Source of the DNA: Diplodia intermedia
Lineage: Eukaryota; Ascomycota; Dothideomycetes; Botryosphaeriales; Botryosphaeriaceae
Reading direction: 5' to 3'
DNA length: 64,000 nucleotides
NCBI GenBank assembly: GCA_021495925.1
Contig: JAKEKT010000037.1
Coordinates: 186,001 to 250,000, forward strand
Below the pieces are notes generated by a model. The model worked only from the letters and a program-made list of their open reading frames with translations. It did no database searches and had not been told where the DNA came from. The stretch's first letter is position 1. Each line of letters opens with the position of its first letter. Below, one piece after another: positions 56,151 through 64,000 of this stretch. The position numbers and the translations under genes are program-made.

Positions 56151-57687
56151 TTCGGATTACGGCGGTAGTGACCAGGAGTCAACCCCTCTCTTTCCCGGGA
56201 CGAACTATTTTGCAAATAGCCCGGCGAACCACCTTCAGCGTTATCGGCCTCTCATCTGTCTTTCTTTCCCCGAGTAATAATGTGTCACCATGCATGTCGT
56301 TACTTCTTCGAAATGAATGAATAGAAAATAGGAACTCCTTCCAAAGCGCCATCACTCGTCAAATAATTCTGACCCATTATTCTCACCGATGTATTTGCAG
56401 CACGCCATCCCAAAGCACAGCAGTGCCAGCAAGCAACCCGAATAATACACTCCTAGAAAACCAAATGATACTCAAGAGAATAATACATGTGCTCCTCACT
56501 TTACACCTCTTCCCGCCACCACCCAACCCGACTCCACCATCCCATCATTCACGCACGCTCCCTCACTGCTCCCATCCACCGCCCCAAATCCCCAAGAGCC
56601 GACACCAACAACCACCCGCACACCTCCCCTCCTCTCCCCCCCTTCAAGCCCTATTCCCCACCAAGCACAAGCACTCAAAGTCCAACAATTCCCACCGCGT
56701 GGAGCACGGCTTCGACCTACTGGCCCTCACTATCCAAGCCCTGATCTTTCCTTCCTGTTCGGCTGCCTGAGCTTCGCTCCCTTCTCTCGTACCCCGATGA
56801 TAGCGTATATACTCTACGTCCCACGGAGTCACTGTCTCCCCGGCCGCATGGGGTACCTGCTTTCGGATGTGTTCACTCGCCTACACACTCGCCCACTTAC
56901 TTACTCTGCTTCTCTCTGGCCCCGCCACTCCGATACAAGGATTTCGGAAGCTCGCATGCCCCTCCCCGATTGCCCCATACTCCCCGCATAACTCCCCTCT
57001 CCCCACCCCACCCGCACCACAAACAAAACACAAACCCCCCAAACCCCCCCAAAGCCAAGCACAACAAACCCCCCAAAAAACGAAGAGGTCAAACAAGACA
57101 CAAGCAACAAAAACCGGGAGAAGAAAAATATTTCAAAAAAGTTTTTTTTTGTTTGGTCTCTCTCTCTCTCTCTCTCTCTTTCCACCCCCTCCTCAACTCA
57201 TTAATTTTTCTCGATCGAAACCTACTTGGCCACGGAAGCAGAAGAAGCAGAAGAAGCAGAAGAAGAAGAAGCCCCCCCTCCCTCCTTCCCTCCATTTCCC
57301 TTCCCATTCCCCTTCCCGCAGTGTTTGTAGAAGGAAGGGGTGGGAGGGAAAAAAATAAAACTCCAGTAATGCATGTGTGCTGCCAAGGTCTTCATCTCCG
57401 TGTGTGACCATGTGCCGCGAAAGAAAGAGAGAGAGAGAAAGGAGATTCCCGAAAAGGCTTTTGCCCCACCCCCATGATGCCTTCTCGCCCGCCCGTCAAA
57501 AACCCCATGTCTGCGGGGCAGCCAGCAAATATAATATACTTCTTCTTCTTCTTCTTCTTTTCCTTTTTTTCTTCACCCTCCCCTCCTCCGCAGGCCTTGA
57601 AACCAGACCGATCATCCTTTCGAGCCAAAAAGGAGCCACTGGCCGGTGGTTTGTCTGACTGGAATGACGTCCCGCTCAGACACCATC
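56151..57687. other. Long low-complexity intergenic region
   Basis: 1.5 kb, pyrimidine-rich on the plus strand. It contains a (TC)n run (57159-57180), a GAAGCA/GAA repeat (57236-57271) and a (CTT)n run (57540-57559). It holds the 3' flanks of HET gene 2 (plus) and TAF4 (minus). Open frames here are repeat-driven. No gene seen. Confidence 0.6.
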
Positions 57688-59563
57688 TCAGTTATCCGAC
57701 TTCAGCCTCACCAGCGCCCGCGCCAGCGTCTTCTTCTCGTTCCCATCCTGCTCCAGCGCCGCGATCAGATCCCGCATATGGATGCCCTTGCCCTTCGCTC
57801 CGTCTTCCCGCCAATCGCCCCACTTGCGGTCTCTCCCCGTCAAGCCGCGGTCCTGCGTGCCTCCTGCACTTCCTCCGCCACCCGCGCTGCCGCCGCCGCC
57901 TGCGCTTCCTCCGCCCACGGTGGCACCACCGCCCACGTTCGTGTTCAACCGCGGCGTGCTGGCGCCGGATCCTCCTCCTCCACCTCCTCCGCCACCGCCG
58001 CTCAGCCAGCTGTACTTTTTGCCGAAACCGCCGATGGCCATGTTCGCCGTCGTGTTGGCCGCCTTGTGCAGCACCTCGTCCGTCTGTCCGGCCTTTGCGA
58101 GGCGCTCCCGCTCCTTCTTTGTCATCTTCAAAGGCACCAGGTCCGCGGGGGATGTCTGGGCACCTGGTGTGCCGGGTGCGCTGTCCCCACCCTTTGCTGC
58201 CGCACGCTTTTGCCGCTTCTTGATCCGCTCTTGTTCGTACTTGCGCTCTTCCGTCTGGAGTTTCCGCAATGTGGAGGAAAGGTCGGATGAGAAGGAAATG
58301 GTGGGTTGCGGGGTCGGAGGAGTATCGGTGGGTGGGGTGGGGAGACGCGAGGGGTCGTTCTTGGACGAGTCGGCATCGAGAGGGCCTAAAGGTGGTCAGC
58401 AGAGCAATTGGAGCAAAGGAAAGAGTGAGCATACGTTTCGCCGGTACTGTTGTGGGACTGATGGCACTGTCGGGCTGATCCCATGCGGTCTTGGTGATAG
58501 AGGTCGACACAGCTGTGGTTTGCTTCGGCGCTCCATTGCCGGTTGCGATGTCGGCAAATTCCGGGGGAACAACACCGTGGGAATTGAGTTGACGTGACCG
58601 TGAAAGCGCATACGCGTCTTCCATGATACCGCGTAATCTCTCCTTGGTAGCCAAGGAAAGGAGAGTCAGAATCTCCGCCAGGGGTGCATTCGTGTCAAGG
58701 AGCGCAGCGGCCTGGGCTTTTACCACGCCAGTGCCGTCAGGAGAGGCGGCTTGTGTCCCGGTCACCCTTTGCGGCGAGTCCTTGCTGATTCGGTCGTATA
58801 AGCCGTCTACATTGAACTTCACGCCCTGGTCGTAAGTGTGGCGACCGATCTTCTGCCTGATGTTGTTACCACGGCAGAAGGGATCGTTGAGCTCCTGTTG
58901 CGCCTTTTCGGCCAAGGACCGCGCGGCCGCCTTGTGCTTCTCGAATAATTCCTCCTCAACAGTCTTCTGGGAGACGGCCGGCTGGTTAACCGGACCGGCG
59001 CCCTGGAATGCCGGGTAGTTGCCAAAGCTTCCTTGCGAAAGAGCATTGAAGCTGTTGTTTGGCGACTGTGTAGCGGGCGACTGCGAAAACGAAGTGGTGA
59101 AAGAGCTGGTCTGGTGCTGATTCTGATAGGTCTGAGCCAAGTAGTTCTCTTCCTCACGCAAATCAATGCCCGAAGCTCCGATGACATCACTCAAGTCATT
59201 GATGTCGGTTGCCTTTTCCTTCTCCGGCTTTTCCTGCTTGTCTGCCGGCCGCTGGGGCGGGCCCATGGATCCGGGAGCTCCACGCGACGCATCAAAACCC
59301 GGCTCCGGCGGCTGTGGCTGATTGAACGGAAGTGGCGTGTGCGCGGGCGCAGGAGTATTCGGCATGGAAGAATAAGGCGAGTTGTGGTAGGGCGAGTACG
59401 GAGGGCCGGGATTTGGGGACAGTCGGGGACGCTTGTTCGCGGGCGGTACAGCCATGCCGCCGGGCGACATCTGAACGGGCGAGCTCGCGGTGGGCGGGTA
59501 GGGCGAGTAGGGCCGCTGCGGCGGCTGGGGCGGCGGATGCATGGGCGGGTACTGCTGGGCCAT
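57688..59563 (-). CDS. TAF4: TFIID subunit TAF4, 608 aa
   Basis: Exons 59563-58435 and 58385-57688, with a 49-nt intron (GTATGC...TTTAG) in phase. TAF4 is a histone-fold subunit of TFIID that pairs with TAF12 in RNA polymerase II initiation. The N-terminal 130 residues are Pro/Gln/Ser-rich. A conserved segment ATDINDLSDVIGASGIDLRE follows, then the TAF4 domain core: GLYDRISKDSPQRVTGTQAA, LATKERLRGIMEDAYALSRS, the charged helix ERKYEQERIKKRQKRAA, and the C-terminal block KWGDWREDGAKGKGIHMRDL, then ALEQDG. A Gly-rich spacer (GGGGS-like repeats, nt about 57860-58010) sits just before this block. The length is in the usual fungal range. ATG 59563 was chosen because upstream in-frame sequence looks like leader. 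It is divergent from YSH1. Confidence 0.92.
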
Positions 59564-60130
59564 GGTGACGGATTGAGCCGGAGCTGGTGCTGGGGTCTGG
59601 GAAAACGGTCCTGCTGGTAGCAGCCTGGGCTGCCCGGGTGAGTCGCCGTCACCTAGCCCGATCGCGCCGTGTCGATCATGCGCGGTTGTGTCGCTCCTGC
59701 AGTCGTCTAGAGGATTCGCCGGGGGGCGCAGGTCGCGGGGGTGCCGGAAATGGCGTGGAGGGCGGGCGGCGAGGAGTTCGGTGGGGGGAGCGGCGGATGC
59801 GATGGGGCGCGGCGATGATGAAGCGGCTTTGGGAAGGTTGGCGGGCGGCGCGTCTGCATTGCAGGAAAGAGCTGCGGCCCGTTGTTGATCCGGCGCGCGC
59901 GTCGAGCTCCAGCATGCAGCTGCGACCCGCCGCGCCAACCTCACCACCCTCGCCAACTTCTGCGGCTCCTGCAACCATCGCTCCCTTTATGACCCTGCGC
60001 GCGTCCCGCTTCTGCTGCTGTCCGCGCGCATCAGCTTCCGATTGACCCAGCTGCTGCAGCGACCCGTTGCGCCAAGCCGTCAGCCCGCCGCCCGCCCACC
60101 CGCCCGCCGTCGCCGCAGACGCCCCCCATC
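59564..60130. promoter_or_regulatory. Divergent promoter between TAF4 and YSH1
   Basis: 567 nt between start codons, GC-rich, no clear TATA box. It serves a Pol II initiation factor in one direction and a Pol II 3'-end nuclease in the other. Confidence 0.5.
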
Positions 60131-63100
60131 ATGGCCTCAAAACGCAAGGCCGCTGCCATGGCGCCCGGCAGCGACGAGCCCGTCGATCCCGCCGATGAGC
60201 TTCTCTTCTACTGCCTGGGCGGCGGCAATGAGGTCGGCCGGTCGAGTCACATCATCCAGTACAAGGGAAAGACGGTCATGGTACGCCGCCTACATTCCTG
60301 GCCTGGGCGGCGCACTGACAACACCACAGCTCGACGCCGGCATGCACCCGGCATATGACGGCCTTGCCGCGCTGCCCTTCTACGACGAGTTCGACTTGAG
60401 CCAAGTCGACGTTCTATTGATCAGCCAGTAAGCATCTAGTTCCTTTGTTCAGCGTCTGCTTTGATCCACCATCGCGTGGAAACCCCCGAACCGTGCTCCG
60501 TAATCCTATGCAGCTGCACTCAAGGGCGCAATCCGTCGTTCATGATGAACGTGAAGGAAACTGTGCTGGGCATGAGTTCTGCGATGCGTGGTACTCCACC
60601 TGCATATCTTGTATCGCCACCATTGTATATGAGCATCAATAAAACTCTATTCTTGCGCCTCCCGACTCGCTTTGCTGTGGTGACAAAACCCGCTCGCACT
60701 GAACTCATCCCCTCCATGTACATAGCACCTACCCTTCCGAACTGCGCAGAGTAAGGACATCCTGCTAACGGCACTGATAGTTTCCACATCGACCACGCAG
60801 CCTCCCTCCCTTACGTCCTGTCCAAGACGAACTTCAAAGGCCGCGTATTCATGACGCATCCGACCAAGGCAATCTACAAGTGGCTCATCCAGGACAGTGT
60901 TCGCGTCGGCAACATTTCGTCTTCTTCAGAATCCCGCATCCAGCTCTACACCGAAGCGGACCATCTTTCAACCTTCCCGCAGATCGAAGCGATCGACTAC
61001 TACACAACACATACCATCTCCTCGATCCGCATCACCCCTTATCCCGCCGGTCACGTCCTCGGCGCGGCCATGTTCCTGATCGAAATTGCCGGCCTGAAGA
61101 TTCTGTTCACCGGAGACTACTCGCGCGAGGAGGATCGCCATTTGATCTCTGCCGAGGTTCCCAAGAACGTCAAGGTTGATGTGCTCATTACCGAGAGTAC
61201 CTTTGGTATTGCATCGCACATCCCCCGCCTGGAGCGTGAGGCCGCTCTGATGAAATCCATCACCGGCATTGTAAACCGTGGTGGCCGCGCACTTCTCCCA
61301 GTCTTCGCCCTCGGTCGTGCACAGGAGTTGCTACTCATTCTCGATGAGTACTGGGCCAAGCATCCGGAGTTCCAGAAGGTCCCCATCTATTACGCCTCCA
61401 ACATCGCTCGAAAGTGTATGGTGGTATACCAGACGTACGTTTACGCCATGAACGATAACATCAAGAGACTGTTCAGAGAGCGCATGGAGGAGGCAGAGCG
61501 AAATGGCGACGCATCAAAGGCTGGTCCTTGGGATTTCAAATATGTCCGTTCTCTGAAGTCGCTCGAACGCTTCGACGATGTAGGCAGTTGCATCATGCTG
61601 GCATCGCCTGGTATGATGCAGAACGGCGTCAGCCGTGAGCTGCTAGAGAGGTGGGCGCCTGACCAACGCAATGGTGTCATCATGACTGGTTACTCGGTGG
61701 AGGGCACAATGGGTAAGATGATCTTGCACGAACCCGATCAGATCCCGGCGGTTATGACAAGAGGCAATGCCGCGAGAAGAGGCCCAAACAGAGAGGGAGA
61801 GCCGGTCTTGCTTCCCAGGAGATGTAGCGTCCAGGAGTTTAGTTTCGCGGCCCACGTCGACGGCACGGAGAACCGGGAGTTCATTGAGGAAGTCTCTGCA
61901 CCAGTAGTGGTAAGTACATGCGCACGGCGTAAAATACAAGTTCCAAGGCTGAGACCAATCATTAGATCCTCGTGCACGGCGAGAAGCACAACATGATGCG
62001 TTTGAAGTCCAAGCTCCTCTCGTTAAACGCCGACAAGAAGCAGCCGGTGAAGGTGTTCAGCCCGGCAAACTGCGAGGAGCTTCGCATTCCCTTCAAAGCC
62101 GACAAGATCGCCAAGGTCGTCGGCAAGCTTGCTCAAATACCGCCGCCGATGCCGCAGCGGCTGAAGCGCGAAGACGGCACAGACGGCGCGGCAGAGACCG
62201 AGGACGAGGAGGAACGCCAACCCCAGCTCATCAGCGGAGTGCTGGTGCAAAACGACTTCAAGATGTCGCTCATGGCGCCCGAAGATCTGCGCGAGTACGC
62301 GGGCTTGACGACGACGACCATCGCCTGCCGCCAGCACCTCACATTAAGCGCCGCGGGCATCGAGCTCATCCGCTGGGCGCTCGAGGGCACCTTCGGGGCC
62401 ATCAAGCAGGTCAGCGGCAAAGACGCCGCCATCAACGGCAAGGCGGAGGCGAACGGCAACGGCGACCACAAGATGGAAGACGACGAGTCGGAGGAGAACT
62501 CGGCGGACGAGGAGATCGACCGGTCGACGACCAGCTTCGTCGTCATGGACTGCGTGACGGTGCACTGCCAGGGCGGCGGCCGGGTCGAGGTCGAGTGGGA
62601 GGGCAACATGATCAACGACGGCATCGCCGACGCCGTGCTCGCCGTGCTGTTCACCGTCGAGAGCAGCCCGGCCGCGGTCAAGCAGTCGACGGCGAAACAA
62701 CACGCGCACAATCACGGCCACGGCCACGAACACAGCAACCCCCACGCCGCCTCCGACCCCCGCACCCGCTTCGACCGCCTCTGCATGTTCCTCGAAGCCC
62801 AGTTCGGCCCCGCCAACATCACGCCCCTCGCCCACCCCAAACTCCCGGACTCCACCAATACCAACAACAACAACAACAACAAAGCAGCAGCAACAACCCA
62901 ACAATCGGCCACCGATCCCTCCGAGCCCCCCACGAAATCCATCTCCATCGCCGGCGGCGTCGGCGTGGCGGGCGATGATGAATCTTCCTTCTCGGCGGAG
63001 GAACAGGCGGAGCTGAAGCGGTTGCACGCCATGGGCATCCCCGTCCCGGGCATCTTGATCAAGGTGGACAAGATGACGGCGAGGGTGTGGCTGGAGGGGT

Positions 63101-63195
63101 TGGAGGTCGAGTGCGCGAACGGCGTGTTGAGGGATCGGGTGAGGGCGGTGGTGGAGAGGGCGGTGGAGACTGTGGCGCCGATTTGGAGGGAGTAG
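60131..63195 (+). CDS. YSH1: mRNA 3'-end endonuclease CPSF73 / Ysh1, 868 aa
   Basis: Exons 60131-60280, 60330-60427, 60781-61909 and 61966-63195; introns are 49, 353 and 56 nt. The second is unusually long for this region and splits the codon for the first His of the zinc motif. Ysh1/CPSF73 cleaves pre-mRNA before polyadenylation within the cleavage and polyadenylation factor. Metallo-beta-lactamase motifs are FYCLGGGNEVG (residues 27-37), SHFHIDHAASLP (HxHxDH, about 83-88), PAGHVLGAAMF and LFTGDYSREEDRHL. The beta-CASP part includes TESTFGI, GGRALLPVFALGRAQELLLI, MLASPGMMQNGVSREL, GVIMTGYSVEGTMGKMI and FAAHVDGTENREF, then VHGEKHNMMRLK. The C-terminal CPSF73-100 domain follows with two low-complexity inserts (acidic at about 635-650, Asn-rich at about 755). 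The length matches fungal Ysh1. Confidence 0.95.
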
Positions 63196-64000
63196 GTGGG
63201 GGAGTAGGAGGGGGGATGGGAGTGGGAGTGGGACTGAGAGGGGGGATGGGAGTGGGAGTGGGACTGAGAGGGGGGATGGGAGTGGAAGGAGGTGAGGGGA
63301 AATGGGAGTGGAAGAAGGAGAGACGGGAGGAAGAGGGCGGCGGATGTTGGATTTGGGATGGGAAAATGAAGAAGGAGAAAAAGAGAAAAGAAGACGATGA
63401 ATGGATGCATGGATTGTCGGGGGGATATGGGGGCGTTGATTCTTATGACATCTCCTTTTCCTTTTTCCGTTTTTTTCCCTCTCTCTTTTGGTTGGAAGTT
63501 GAGGGCTGGCTCCTGCCTTATGGCAGCGCTATACTGCTTCTTCTCTTTTCTGCCTTTCTCTTCTTTCTTGTCATACCGGAAAAACTTCTTTTATCTTGTG
63601 CGCTTACGTCGTTGAAAGATAGGATGAATGAGAGAATGATCACATCAAGGGGTGGGTTCGGAATGGCGCTGTTCAGTACACCACTATTCGGCGACTGAGG
63701 CTTGTGGAACGTTCTGAAGGTAGGGTTTAGCAGTGGCTTACTTGACAGACTCGTCCCTCTTCCGTATTGTATCCACTACAGCCAATCACAATTAGGCTCC
63801 CTACCTGCAGCTGAGCTTTGAGGCTGAGAGGCTGCAAGTTTTGGGGCTGTGCTACTCGCCAGACCCGGGCGCATACCCCGCTGTTGGCAGGAGCGATCGA
63901 CAGGGGGGTATTTCACTACTTCTTCCGCTCAGCGATACGACACCGACACCTCCTCCTCACTATAGGACCCGCACCATCATTTGGAGCCTAACGCGGGGGG
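63196..64000. other. 3' flank of YSH1
   Basis: Purine-rich 3' untranslated sequence with the 30-bp tandem repeat listed separately, followed by T-rich sequence (63450-63600). The last 300 nt show nothing recognisable; no start of a new gene can be supported. Confidence 0.5.
63211..63285 (+). repeat. 30-bp tandem repeat, 2.5 copies
   Basis: Unit GGGGGATGGGAGTGGGAGTG plus GGACTGAGAG. It is perfect at 63211-63240 and 63241-63270, with half a unit to 63285. It is G-rich on the plus strand just after the YSH1 stop codon, so it would be transcribed in the 3' untranslated region. Confidence 0.9.

Noticed and set aside
57150..57560. Repetitive tracts considered as a CRISPR-like or satellite array
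   Set aside because: They are simple TC, GAA/GCA and CTT microsatellites without spacers; CRISPR arrays are not expected in a fungal nuclear genome.
57474..58597. Pro/Ser-rich plus-strand frames opposite TAF4
   Set aside because: Antisense shadows of the Gly-rich and C-terminal TAF4 exon.

Overview
The window is nuclear DNA of a filamentous ascomycete (Pezizomycotina). The evidence is many short spliceosomal introns (mostly 48-100 nt, with GTAAGT-like donors and YAG acceptors), HET-domain genes, a Zn2Cys6 regulator, a DUF6594 membrane protein, a QDE-1/SAD-1 type RNA-dependent RNA polymerase, intron-bearing tRNA genes and dispersed single 5S rRNA genes. I cannot fix the class or genus. Gene models below were spliced by hand by matching donor, acceptor and reading phase.

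Layout, left to right. The 3' part of PUS7 (1-1910, +) is followed by two intron-containing tRNA genes, Thr-TGT and Gln-TTG (both -), and long gene-poor sequence. Two small retropepsin-like genes lie at 7.2-10.2 kb on opposite strands. A DUF6594 membrane protein (11.1-12.2 kb, +) converges on a 1610-aa RNA-dependent RNA polymerase (12.65-17.6 kb, -). Next come TCTP (-) and sphinganine hydroxylase SUR2 (+), which share a divergent promoter. A large CorA-type protein with an N-terminal ubiquitin-like region fills 21.95-26.5 kb. A 5S rRNA gene (-), a Dal5-type MFS transporter (+) and a secreted beta-lactamase-like hydrolase (-) follow. A HET-domain gene at 33.2-36.1 kb is broken by one in-frame stop. 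Then come phosphatidylinositol synthase PIS1 (-), a Zn2Cys6 regulator (-), a GH2 beta-mannosidase (-), a GPI-type thaumatin-like protein (-) and an M24 aminopeptidase with a long C-terminal tail (+).

The stretch at 52.0-53.4 kb is a small graveyard. It holds a broken alpha/beta-hydrolase end (-), the first codons of a polyketide synthase ketosynthase (+), a truncated 5S rRNA gene and an intact 5S rRNA gene. It is followed by a second, apparently intact HET gene (53.8-56.15 kb, +). The right end carries TAF4 (-) and YSH1/CPSF73 (+) in divergent arrangement.

How the genes relate: housekeeping genes for RNA modification, transcription, mRNA 3' processing and lipid synthesis alternate with accessory islands (CorA-like, HET, MFS/hydrolase, relic PKS). 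The accessory genes look less GC-rich at third codon positions than the housekeeping genes. The regulator next to the beta-mannosidase may be a CLR-2/ManR-type activator of mannan use. Most promising for follow-up are the HET nonsense allele, the relic hydrolase/PKS pair beside 5S rRNA copies, the tailed aminopeptidase, the Ubl-CorA protein with its 31-nt intron, and the pair of retropepsin-like genes.
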